From CAVXXB01 sp963765585 (lineage in GTDB: Bacteria; Calditrichota; Calditrichia; JAJRVZ01), in contig CAVXXB010000001.1 in NCBI GenBank assembly GCA_963765585.1, positions 186,001-250,000 on the forward strand: a stretch of 64,000 nt of DNA. The letters are read 5' to 3'. The position numbers and the translations under genes are program-made. A model generated the notes under the pieces. That model did not search any database. It was not told the origin of the DNA and saw nothing but the letters and a program-made list of their open reading frames with translations. Shown here piece after piece: positions 18,178 to 28,446 of this stretch (position 1 is its first letter; each line of letters opens with the position of its first letter).

Positions 18178-20488
18178 ATGTATAAAATTTCTATTCTCCT
18201 TTCTCTTTTATTGCTTTTTGCTTCCTGTGAAAAAAATAAAATTCTTGTCCATAACACAGACGAATTAACCAGGTCAATTCAAAATGCCCATCCCGGTGAT
18301 GAGATCGTAATGGCCAGTGGCGTTTGGGAAAATGCGCAAATTAATTTTTCATCTAAGGGGACAAAGGGTAATCCTGTTACTTTGCGTGCCGAAAAACCCG
18401 GGCAGGTCACCCTGGAGGGTCAGTCCAATATAAAAATTGGAGGCGAATATCTGGTCGTGAAAGGATTATACTTTAAAAATGGGTATACCCCCTCCAACAG
18501 TGTTATTCAGTTCAAAATTGACAATGATAACATCGCCAATAACTGTAAAGTGATAAATTGTGTTATAGAAAACTATTCGCAACCAAATCGATATAATCCG
18601 GACCATTGGGTGGAATTCTGGGGCAGACATAATCAATTAAAGAATTGCTATCTGGCCGGAAAATCTAACCAGGGTCCGACCATCAGGGTATTTCTGAGTG
18701 GAAATGAAAACATCAGGAATTATCACCAGATAACAAATAATCATTTTGGCCCCAGGCCTCGTAAAGGCGGGCCCCGGGCCGAAACTATGCAAATTGGCGC
18801 CAGCAATACTTCAATGACGCCATCCTATATCATAGTAAAAAACAATTTTTTTGAAAAATGTAATGGCGAAGTCGAAGTCATTTCCAGCAAGTCCAATTTT
18901 AATGAATTTAGAAACAACATATTCTATCAATGTGAAGGATCTTTGGTAATGCGCCATGGCAATTATTGCCTGGTAGATGGGAATCTGTTTATCGGCGATG
19001 CAAAATCACAATTCAATGGCGGAATCAGAGTGATTAATACCGGTCACTGGATTACCAATAATTATTTTTATATGATAAATGGGGACGAATTCCGTGCCCC
19101 TCTGGCAATTATGAATGGTATCCCAAAGTCGCCGCTTAAACAGATATAATCAGGTTACTGATGCCGTTATCGCATACAACACATGGGTCGATTGTAAATC
19201 ACCCTGGCAAATCAGTGTGGGAGCAAATGTGAATAAAAAAGACGTACTTCCGGCAAGCGAGATTCGCTCTGCAAGGCCACTCAGAACTTTGATTGCCAAT
19301 AATTTAATTTATAACCACCAAACAGATTTTGGTCCGGTAAAAACCTATGATAAGGTCGACGGTATAATCTTCAGGAACAATCTTGTTGATAATCAAGCAA
19401 ATAAAACGTCTCCATATGATGGAATAAATGTCACGGATGTAAAAATGAACAAGATCTCTGAATGGCTTTATGTTCCTGATTTGCAGGATGACGATATTAA
19501 ATCAACATATTCCGGATTTGGTTTCGAGGATATTCAGAAAGATGCGTTTGGTCGTTCCCGGGTTGACATGAATGCGGTTGGGGCAGTCAGCCAACCGGTT
19601 TCTGAAGGGAAAGCCCGCTTTGAAATCTCTGAATACGGCGCCAATTGGTATTCCCCGCAGAAACCACAATCCACATCCATGGTAATCTCCGTTTCAACGA
19701 CTGATGGCGAGCTGGACAAAAAGCTTGCTGAAGCAGATGATGGAGATGTTTTAGAGTTGGCCAGCGGGATCTATCAAATTGACAGATCCATCGTGATCAA
19801 CAAAAAAATTACTTTACGATCGAAAGATAAAAATAACGCGGCACGACTAATTTATTCAGGTGCGAAAAACACTCCTGCGTTTCAGATGAATCCGGGAGGA
19901 AATCTAAACCTTGAAAATATTATATTAAACGGTACAGGTGCACAAGACGCCTTTGTTCCCATGGAAAAAAACATGTCATCGGCGTATAATCTTTATGTCA
20001 ACAATTCCCACATTCAAAATTTTAAAAATGTCTTAAAAGCATTTAAGGGATCCTTTGCGGATACAATTTCTTTCTCCGGAACCGTACTGCAAAATTGCAG
20101 CAACGGCCTGGTGTTAGCAGCCGAAACAGATGACAAAGGTGATTATAATGCCGAATTTGTAAATATTATTGATTGTAGCTTTGAAAATATTTCGCAAAAT
20201 GTGATCAATTTTTATCGCGGTGGTTATGACGAATCAACCATCGGCGGAAATTTACTTGTCCAAAACAGTCAGTTTAAAAATTGCGGAACTCGAGAGGAAA
20301 GCAAGATTCTGATCAAAACTCGCGGCATCATAAATGTAAATGTTAAAAACAATACATTTAACAACAATCCCGTTAAACTTGTTGCTCTGTTATGGGGAGA
20401 GAAAAATAATCAGCACTCGGAAAATACTATCACAAATTCAGGCAAAATCCGTGTTGATCAGTATCTGAAACAAAAATTGATGTATTAG
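18178..20488 (+). CDS. Polysaccharide lyase family 6 (alginate lyase/chondroitinase B-like) lipoprotein, one frameshift
   Basis: Two frames (18178-19149 and from about 19115 to 20488) form a protein of about 769 residues. It has a lipoprotein signal (LLLLFASC; Cys at residue 17) followed by a right-handed parallel beta-helix of the PL6 family, which cleaves alginate or dermatan sulfate by beta-elimination. The catalytic Lys/Arg motifs are visible in VISSKSNFNEFRNN and LVMRHGNYCLVDGN. Removing one base from CGCTTAAACAG (19133-19143) restores NGIPKSPLNRYNQVTDAV, so one extra base there breaks the frame. The C-terminal 250 residues form a second beta-helix with another NXF/NNXF repeat pattern. 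The gene stands alone between repeat clusters; it may serve in use of algal or matrix polysaccharide. Confidence 0.85.
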
Positions 20489-20495
20489 CAAAAAT

Positions 20496-20657
20496 TGACA
20501 GGAGAACAGGATTGTCAGGATTTTATTATGTGATCTCCTTGTTCCCAAGTTAAACTTGGGAACACAAGTGGGTTCCCAAACTCAGTTTGGGAACCAGGAT
20601 GCCTGATGACAAAACCGACTTGTTTTAGGTTAATATCCTGTTATCCTGTCTAAAAAA
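20496..20657. repeat. Nested inverted repeat: 8-nt-period CAGGAT arms around two GTTCCCAA palindromes
   Basis: The outer left arm (20496-20524) reads as ACAGGAGA/ACAGGATT/GTCAGGAT units and the outer right arm (20631-20657) is its complement (ATCCTGTTATCCTGTC). Inside lie two palindromes, GTTCCCAAGTTAAACTTGGG with AAC (20541-20563) and GTTCCCAAACTCAGTTTGGG with AAC (20572-20594). It occupies the space between the convergent PL6 lyase and C69 peptidase genes and could end transcription in both directions. Confidence 0.75.
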
Positions 20658-20685
20658 AATCTTTCAATATCAGCAATAAGTAACA

Positions 20686-22292
20686 CTAAAATTTCTCATC
20701 ATATTTTGTCCACAAAAAGTCCCCCAGCTTCCAGGCTTCCAATATGGCACGCTCTGCCTTTTCCAGGCTATATCTGGTTAAATAGTCAACGGCCTGATTG
20801 GGATCATTTTTATATTTTTCCAGGGCAATTTGTTCTATTTCGGCCTGATCGGCAAATAATTTACTTTGCATTGGCAGCCATACGGCTTCGACATCTTTGC
20901 GCATATCGCCCCAGCGCTGTGCCGTCAATGTGCTCAGCCGGTTAAAGGCCCACCAGGCAGAATCCCTCGTATATCCTGTTAATCTGGCCCGGACTTTAAA
21001 CGATTCCGGGACATCCGTATTGGCACAATATATAGGTGTATATACTGCCGTGGCGATATTATCCCAGGCCAGCCACACAACCCCGCCAATTGAATTGGGC
21101 AGCCAGTCCCGGCACTGGATAATGGTTGCATACTGCGTATACCAACGGGCAATCGTGCGCTCTCCACGCCAGCCCCAACCACCGTTAATGTTAAACAATG
21201 GATTCATATCATATGGCATAAAAGGGTTGGCCAGGGGTGAAATTTCATGTTCTTTGGTTTCCGGATTTTGCCAGGTGATATTTTTAACCGGGTTAAAATC
21301 GGTACCTTCATAATAATCCTGAAATATCCGAACCATTTTTTGCAGAGGTAACCACAGTATCAGGTTTTACAGAAAAGGGATAATTCTCGGCATTGGGTTT
21401 TAAATCCAGGGATGGAGCCAGCATGGAAAGTGCCCGCCATTCTCTTCTCCTCGAGGCAAAACTATCCCGGCCATCCGGATCATAGGCATAGCAGAATTCA
21501 AACGGACCATCATCCGGATTCCACCACCCGCTATCCTGAGCCACTTTAAAAATATTATCCGAAGCCATAAAAAATTCCGGGTTATCAAGATCGATCTGCC
21601 GGATCCGGCTGGCATTGGCATTGACAGAAACATGATCATCGGGAATCCGCTGTGCCGCCCATATGGCACCGATCTTTCCTTTGCCCGGGCCAATAATTTC
21701 AAAATGCCAGACTTCTTTTGGATCAATAATGAGTAAAAACTTCGCCATCGCCACACCAGCCATATTCTTTTGTCAGCTCATCGGCGACACGGATTGCTTC
21801 GCGGGCAGTTTTACATCTTTCCAAAAGCAGCTCACTAAGGACTTCATATTGAATTAATCCTGCTTCTGATGAAAGAGAACTTCTGCCGCCAAATGTCGAT
21901 TCACCCATGGCCAGCTGCTGATCATTAATACAACGCACGGTGGTATTTACGTAGCTATACGTGTGGGCCACCTGGGGTATTTCTCCCGCCGGGCTCCAGA
22001 GATGTGACGGCATGGCAGTGGTATCAATATCAATCCGCTTCATAATGGTTTTTTTAGCACCTATGGGATGATCCTTTGCCGGAACAATATCCACCCAAAC
22101 CCGGTCACGGTGTCCGTCCATCGTGTGTGAGGTCATGACCGAACCGTCAAAAGATGCCTTTTTCCCAACCGTAATTGTCGTACACCCATCCGACCGGTCA
22201 CTGTAGTTTTCTGTTTGCGATTTTGCCGAAGCAAGTATTGCTAAGGTATAAAGTGAAAATACAACCACCAAGATTCTTATTTGCCTAGTCAT
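20686..22292 (-). CDS. Secreted C69-family dipeptidase, two frameshifts
   Basis: Three frames (from 22292, 21763-21308, 21336-20686) assemble into one ~535-residue peptidase C69/U34 protein. After a signal peptide (VVFSLYTLAILASA) comes DGCTTITVGKKAS, whose Cys is the N-terminal nucleophile of this Ntn-hydrolase family of dipeptidases. Later motifs EYGWCGDGE, FEIIGPGKGKIGAIWAAQR and INGGWGWRGERTIARWY fit the family. Adding one T to the T5 run (21735-21739, minus-strand sense) and removing one A from the A6 run (21336-21341) restores a single frame. I start at the second ATG because GGAG lies 6 nt upstream; the first (22304) lacks a site. Confidence 0.85.
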
Positions 22293-22384
22293 TAAATACT
22301 CCATTTTTTATCATAAAATTGTATATTAAATTATCTGAAGCAAATGTACAATAAAATCTTTTTAATACCGGTTTTGTACGTCAC

Positions 22385-22546
22385 GTGGTTTTCTATGCCC
22401 TCCTGTCATTTGTTGGCATGTATTTTCTTGTAAAGAAAAAAGTGGGATTGAAAGAATCTGCCAGGGCAGTATTTATGCTGATAAATATCGGTGGTATCAT
22501 CTATGAGATTTTATGGTACAAGGAAGATAACATCATTGATATATAA
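22385..22546 (+). CDS. Short membrane-protein ORF, possibly a gene remnant
   Basis: The 331-bp gap between the C69 peptidase and the acyl-CoA dehydrogenase contains an open frame with protein-like composition: VVFYALLSFVGMYFLVKKKV, then a second hydrophobic stretch (FMLINIGGIIYEILWY) and an acidic tail. The frame is open upstream to about 22345, but the only start is a GTG without a ribosome binding site. It may be a 53-residue two-helix protein or the end of a lost membrane protein. I do not recognise the family. Confidence 0.35.
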   Translation: MVFYALLSFVGMYFLVKKKVGLKESARAVFMLINIGGIIYEILWYKEDNIIDI

Positions 22547-22635
22547 AGTATTGACTTTCTACCTGCTTTAAGGTATTCTGATTTGGAATATCAACCGCAG
22601 TGATCTGTTATAAATCTATATCTGAGGTAAAACCT

Positions 22636-24335
22636 ATGCTTCTTTTAAATCCTAAAAAATACAATCTTGAGCATCCAGACAAGCGACTTTCAGGAGATTA
22701 TCCGCAAAACTATCGACTTCTTTGAAAGCAAAGGACTGAAAAAGATAAAGAATGATGATCATCAGAGAACCTGGTATTCTGATTTTCTGGAATTTGTGAA
22801 AAAAGAAAGAATTTTTGCAACGCTTCTGACTCCTTCTGAATATGGTGATAAAAACACTCGTTGGGATACGTGGCGAATTGCTCAATATAATGAACTTCTT
22901 AGCCTTTTATGGACTGGCCTACTGGTACACCTGGCAGGTATCTATTCTCGGTCTTGGCCCCATCTGGATGTCAGAAAATGATCATCTGAAGCAAAGAGCT
23001 GCAATGCTTCTTAAAGAAGGAGAGGTCTTCGCCTTTGGTTTATCCGAAAAAGACCACGGAGCCGATATATATTCCACCGGGATGTCGCTTACTCCCCGGG
23101 AAGATGGCACATACAGTGCCAACGGTTCAAAGTATTACATCGGAAATGGAAATATCGCTAAGATGGTATCCACATTTGGAAAAATGGCTGATTCTGATGA
23201 ATATGTGTTTTTTGTGGCCAATTATTTGAACGATAATTACGATTGCGTAAAGAATGTCGTTTCCAGTCAAAACTACGTGGCTGAGTATGCTCTGAACAAC
23301 TATCATGTCAAAGAAGAGGATATCCTGTCAAAAGGTAAGGATGCCTGGGATACGGTTTTAAATACCGTCAATATCGGAAAGTACAACCTGGGATGGGCAT
23401 CCATCGGAATCTGTACTCATGCTTTCTATGAAGCTATCAATCATGCGGCACACCGTCAGCTTTACAACATGTATGTGACTGACTTCCCCCACGTAAAACA
23501 GTTTTTTACCGATGCGTATGCACGCCTGGTGGCGATGAAACTTTTCGCCTTAAGGGTAGCCGATTATATGCGGGTAGCATCTCCAGATGACCGGCGTTAT
23601 CTGCTCTATAATCCAATCGTTAAGATGAAGGTCACGACACAAGGTGAGGAAGTAATTAATCTTCTTTGGGATATCATTGCCGCAAAGGGATTTGAAAAGG
23701 ACACCTATTTCGAAATAGCTGCCAGGGATATTCGCGCATTGCCAAAGCTGGAAGGAACGGTTCACGTGAATGTTGCTCTCATCGTGAAATTCATTGCCAA
23801 TTATTTTTTTAAACCGGCAAATTTCCCTCATGTGGCAAAACAGTCTGAACAAAAAAATGACGGTTTTCTCTTTAATCAGGGACCTACTGGTGGACTGGGT
23901 AAAATCCGATTTCATGATTACAGAATCGCTTACAACAGTGTGGACGTGCCCAATGTGAAAATATTTAAAAAACAGATCAGATTACTAAAGTTATTTCTAC
24001 TCATTGCAAAACCGAATAAAGCACAACGCAGAGATACTGACTTTCTTTTAACTTTGGGAGAAATTTTCACACTGGTCGTTTATGGGCAGCTCATTCTTGA
24101 AAATGTAAAGATCTACAATATCGAGGATGATCTTGTAGACCAGATTTTTCATTTTATGGTAGCCGACTTTTCAAAGTTTGCTCTTCATATGTATTCAAAA
24201 GCGAGCAGTACCAGACGACAGATGAAACTATGTTCAATGATGATGAAAAAATCCTCGGTCAACAAAAACCGATTTGACCGCGTATGGAAAAATCACATTT
24301 ATGCATTAAAAGACCAGTACCTGATGAATGATTAA
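22636..24335 (+). CDS. Acyl-CoA dehydrogenase family protein, two frameshifts near the N-terminus
   Basis: The product has about 565 residues. From the ATG at 22636 (GAGGT 10 nt upstream) the frame reads MLLLNPKKYNLEHPDKR, shifts near 22690 to EIIRKTIDFFESKGLKKIK, and shifts again at 22899-22900 (one extra T) into the long intact part to 24335. Flavin-fold motifs include FAFGLSEKDHGADIYSTGM, ANGSKYYIGNGNIA and ARDIRALPKLEGTVHVN, typical of FadE-like dehydrogenases that oxidise acyl-CoA at the alpha-beta bond with FAD. It is alone on its strand, so its pathway cannot be inferred from neighbours. Confidence 0.8.
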
Positions 24336-24412
24336 ATAAAACCCATATTTATACTTATTTTATTATTCATCACTCATAATTGTAAACGCTTTTGCTCACC
24401 GGTCTGGTATAT

Positions 24413-26418
24413 TTATTTTAGATATGTTGCCAGCCATTCATGAACCGTTTTCCACCATAGGCGTGCATTCTGCGGTTTCTGGACGAAATGGTCTTCGTCG
24501 GTGAAAAACAATAGCCGTGATGGCACTCCCTGACGCTGCAGGGCCGAGTACATTTGCAGACCCTGTGTGTATGGCACACGATAGTCTTTTTCGCCGTGAA
24601 TAACCAGTGTCGGTGTCTTAAAATTGCCGGCCAGGCGCGATGGCGACCATTTTTCATATGTAGTTCCCTCTTCCCAGGGTAATCCGCCAAATTCCCATTC
24701 CGGAAACCATAGTTCTTCTGTGGCACCCCACATGCTTACCTGGTCATACACTCCATCGTGGCTGACAAGACACTTATACGGATTTTCGTGACCGTTAATC
24801 CAGTTGATCATAAATCCACCATAGGATGCACCGGCTGCCGCCAGTTTATCTCCATCAACAAAGTCAAAATTAGCCAAAACATATTCAGTTCCCTTAACCA
24901 GATCCTCATAGGGGTAATCACCCCAATGACCAGATATGGCATCGGTAAAATCCTGTCCGTATCCTTTACTGCCATGGAAGTTGATCATATAAACTACGTA
25001 TCCCCTTGAAGCAAACATCTGATAATTCCAACGAAAATGAAAATCATTGCCCCACATGCCTTGCGGGCCCCCATGGATAAGATGTATAGCCGGATATTTT
25101 TTCCCCTCTTCATAAAGTGGTGGCTTCATTATTAATCCGTGTACTTTTTCGTTTAATGATCCGGTAAACCAGAATTCCTCATAGGGCGGAAGATCAAAAT
25201 TCTCTCTTAATGCGGCATTGAAATCTGTCAGCGCCGTCAGTTTTTTTGTGTTTAGATTGTATTTATATATCTCATTGGGCCATTGCGAAGTCTGTTTGGC
25301 AAATGTGATTTCATCATTATTAATAAACTTCATTCCCTTAATGTAATGACCTTTTAAAACCGGATATATTTTTTTACTTTTCAAATTCACGTGATAAATA
25401 GACTTATTCCCGGCTTCCTCACATAATATGTAAATGCTTTTTCCATCAGGAGCCCAAATGAGTTCTGAAACCGAAAGATTAAATCCCGTACTATAGTCCT
25501 GGGTTGAATTATCCTGAATACTATAAACCATCAGACGGAGTTGATCGGCCTCAAAACCGGCACGTTTCATAGATGTATAGGCAATATATTTTCCGTCGGG
25601 CGAATAGTTCGGGTTATTGTCATTTCCCTCGCTTTTGCTAATTTGTCTTTCTGCCTGGCCATCTGGGCCGACAACAAAAAGATCATTGTTGGTACTGATT
25701 GCGACCACATCATCATGATTTGAGACAAAGCAGATCTCATCATTTCCGGTGAGACAGCAATATCATGTGAACTGCCCAGAGAAATCGGAGGGCTGTGATA
25801 CGGTCCGGGAGTAATATCTTTAAGACTCTTATCGTTCAGATTATAGATAAACAAATGTTTGTATTTACCATCGAGCCATTTATTCCAATGCCGGTACATC
25901 AGATTATCGATAATTTTCGCCGTGCCTTGCTGACTGTCCCGCTTTTTTATACAATCCTCAGAAGTACAGTCCGGATAATTATCACGCTCCAGGATAATAA
26001 AGCTATTATCCGGCGACAACACAAAACCATTCACCCCACCGTAAATATCTGTTACCTGTGATTTCTCTCCCGAACCAAGTTGGTAGTTCCATATCTGAGT
26101 GGACTCGCCTTGATTACTCAGGTAATATATCGATCGGGAATCATTTGAAAACGCGGGACTCGAATTACTCGTTCCCTCGCTGGTTATTTGTTTTTGATCT
26201 TCACCGGAGGATTTCATAATCCAAATATCTGTTTGACTTGAGTTTTTTTCAATGTTTGCCTTCTTAACAGAAAAAGTGATCCATTCCCCATCAGGACTGA
26301 CGACCGGTACATTAACACGATATGCCGTAAAAAATGCCTCAAAGGTAATGGCTTCCTTTGCCATCAAAGTCATGCTTAGCATTAAAAAAAGGATCAGGTT
26401 AATGATAAATTTTGTCAT
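24413..26418 (-). CDS. S9-family prolyl oligopeptidase/acylaminoacyl peptidase, one frameshift
   Basis: Two frames (26418-25567 and 25708-24413) make a secreted ~667-residue S9 peptidase. It has a signal peptide (FIINLILFLMLSMTLMA), a seven-bladed beta-propeller with repeated SPDG motifs (residues 40-400), and an alpha/beta-hydrolase domain with the catalytic Ser in GASYGGFMINW, Asp in HGEKDYRVPY and His in DEDHFV. Restoring one T in the T3 run at 25743-25745 (A on the coding strand) rejoins SPE and DEICFVSNHDD. An AAGGGAG site lies upstream of the ATG. It would degrade peptides in the periplasm. Confidence 0.9.
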
Positions 26419-26469
26419 GCGATTCTCCCTTATTTCATTATAGTGTTTTATCTGCAGAGAATAGTCATT

Positions 26470-26506
26470 GGTAATTTGTAATTAGGAACTCGGAATTGGG
26501 AATTCG
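26470..26506. repeat. AT-rich intergenic repeat with 7-nt period (copy 4, single arm)
   Basis: The stretch reads GGTAATT/TGTAATT/AGGAACT/CGGAATT/GGGAATT, the same degenerate heptamer as copies 1-3, but no complementary second arm is visible. It lies between the S9 peptidase promoter side and the terminator of the SPFH operon. Confidence 0.55.
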
Positions 26507-26545
26507 TCTGCCAGTAATTTACAAAAATTTCCTTTGTGATTCCGA

Positions 26546-26574
26546 TATAAAAAAAGCCCCGCTAAAGGGGGCTT
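26546..26574 (-). terminator. Rho-independent terminator of the NfeD-SPFH operon
   Basis: On the minus strand AAGCCCC, a 7-nt loop and GGGGCTT form a stem followed by a T-run (the A-run at 26548-26555 on the plus strand). It sits 33 bp after the SPFH stop codon. Confidence 0.9.
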
Positions 26575-26606
26575 GGTATTGTGGCAAATAATCTAACGTG
26601 GTCAAT

Positions 26607-27543
26607 CTATTTTTCCGACATATTTTCCTTTTCCTGTTTAAACACAGTCATGGCACTGGCAATCATACTGGCCACATCGGAAACATTGGAAGGAACAATC
26701 AGTGAATTATTTGTTTTTGCCAGGTTACCGAATTCATTAATATACTGTTCCGCAACCCTCAAATTAACCGCATCCATGCCACCTTTCTCATTGATTGCGT
26801 TGGCAATTTCACGAATACCCATTGCTGTGGCGACTGCAATAGCTTCAATTTCTCCGGCCTTTCCTGCAGCCACATTAATAACACGTTGCTTTTCACCTTC
26901 AGAATGGGCAATCGAGCTCTGACTTTACCCCCTCTGCCCGGTTAATCCGCGCCTGCTTGTCTCCTTCAGATTCAGCAATCAACGCCCGTTTTTCACGAAC
27001 CGCACGCATTTGTTTTTCCATGGCATCTTTAATGCTCTGTGGGGGAACAATATTTTTAACTTCATACCGGGTCACCTTTACCCCCCAGGGATCAGATGCC
27101 TTGTCTACAGCATCAACAATCAGGCCGTTTATGCTTTCACGTTCCTCAAAAGTCCGGTCCAACTCCAGCTTTCCAATGACACTACGCATTGTTGTTTGTG
27201 CCAGCTGGGTTACCGCAAACTTGTAATTATTGATACCATATGAGGCCTTCATCGGATCAATTACCTGGATATATAAAATTCCATCCACCTCAACGGCAAT
27301 ATTATCCTGGGTGATACAGGTTTGTGGCGGGACATCTAACGCCTGTTCTTTCAAAGATTGTTTATGGGCAATTTTATCAATAAATGGTAGCAAAATATGA
27401 AATCCAGCTTGTAAGGTAGTCCGATACTTTCCAAGCCGTTCAATAATATAAGCTGATTTTTGTGGGACGATCGTAATTGTTTTGGCAAAAATGATTAAAA
27501 TAACAATTACAATACCAATCAAAATAATGCTTCCTGGATTCAT
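26607..27543 (-). CDS. SPFH/Band 7 (slipin/stomatin-like) membrane protein, one frameshift
   Basis: The product of ~311 residues has one N-terminal transmembrane helix (IILIGIVIVILIIFA), the Band 7 domain (IVPQKSAYIIERLGKY; LDRTFEERESIN; DPWGVKVTRYEVKNI), and an Ala/Glu-rich coiled coil (residues 185-260). An extra base at about 26913 breaks the frame: removing it turns SELDCPF-stop into SELIAHSEGEKQRVINVAAGK, which runs into the second frame. Such proteins scaffold membrane microdomains. The NfeD-family gene 14 bp upstream is the standard partner of slipins, so the two likely form a membrane complex. Confidence 0.9.
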
Positions 27544-27557
27544 AAGATCCTCCTTTT

Positions 27558-28004
27558 TTACAATGATTTTACGATGAGCGTAATATTATTTTTATCGACA
27601 ATCTCAACCGTTTTTCCAACGGCCAGATTCTCATATGCTTCTGCTTTCCAGGTACTTCCTCTAAATTCAACACGTCCCCTTTTTTCCGGCGTAATTTTTT
27701 CCGTAACCACTACTTTTTTGCCAAGAAATTCTGCAAGTTCATCCAGATCGACCGTACCGACATCTGATCTGCCTTCAAGCATCTTTTTAATCCAATTTCT
27801 CAATAAAATCAGTGGTATTATCGATCCGATAATAAAAACAATAATCTGCAAATTCAGCGGAATATTAAAAAACAGACATAACAAAGCCACCAGCCATGCA
27901 CCAATACCAAAAAATATAGTGACAACACCGGGAATTCCAAATTCAAGAATTATGAGCACGAGGCCGATTAAAAACCATAAAAGTTCGGGTGTAAGCCAGT
28001 CCAT
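27558..28004 (-). CDS. NfeD-family membrane protein
   Basis: The product has 148 residues from the ATG at 28004, chosen because AAGGAG stands 6 nt upstream; an upstream ATG at 28067 has no such site. Three to four transmembrane helices (residues 8-75) are followed by the C-terminal OB-fold domain of NfeD (KRGRVEFRGSTWKAEA, VGKTVEIVDKNNITLIVK). This is the short form without the ClpP-like protease half. It is the first gene of the operon with the SPFH protein and probably helps to anchor it. Confidence 0.92.
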   Translation of the reverse strand: MDWLTPELLWFLIGLVLIILEFGIPGVVTIFFGIGAWLVALLCLFFNIPLNLQIIVFIIGSIIPLILLRNWIKKMLEGRSDVGTVDLDELAEFLGKKVVVTEKITPEKRGRVEFRGSTWKAEAYENLAVGKTVEIVDKNNITLIVKSL

Positions 28005-28223
28005 TTCTTCTCCTTCACACTTAGTGACACTTATAAATAAAATACAACATTTATCAATTAATTGCATTGTGAAAGCACTTTATTACTGATACACTCATTT
28101 GAGAAAAATATTCACTTAATAAATTCTCGGTATTAACAAAATCGATTATTACAAAAGTAACTGGCTTGCTGTACTCTCTTTAAAATTCAATTCCGTTAGT
28201 CGAGTAGATCGTCTGAATTATTT

Positions 28224-28343
28224 ATAACCACAAAGACACAAAGGTTTAAAAAATAATAGGTTATGGTAAATATTATGATTATATCATACAAATTTTAAAT
28301 TTATAAAATCTTTTTTGTTTGTGTCTTTGAGTCATAGTGGTAA
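28224..28343. repeat. Intergenic hairpin with 8-nt period (ACAAAGAC type)
   Basis: In the ~440-bp divergent gap before the phosphatase gene, the left arm ATAACCACAAAGACACAAAG pairs imperfectly with TTTGTGTCTTTGAGTCATAG at 28317-28340. The unit CACAAAGA repeats every 8 nt. The loop is about 70 nt and AT-rich. Promoters for both flanking genes must lie here too, but none is obvious. Confidence 0.65.
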
Positions 28344-28446
28344 AATATGTGAAATAATCAGATCAGAAAGAAATTCTCATATCTTAAAACAATTTTTATC
28401 TTTTTACGTTTTTTAGTAATATTCAATTATTCTTAAGGATATATCA

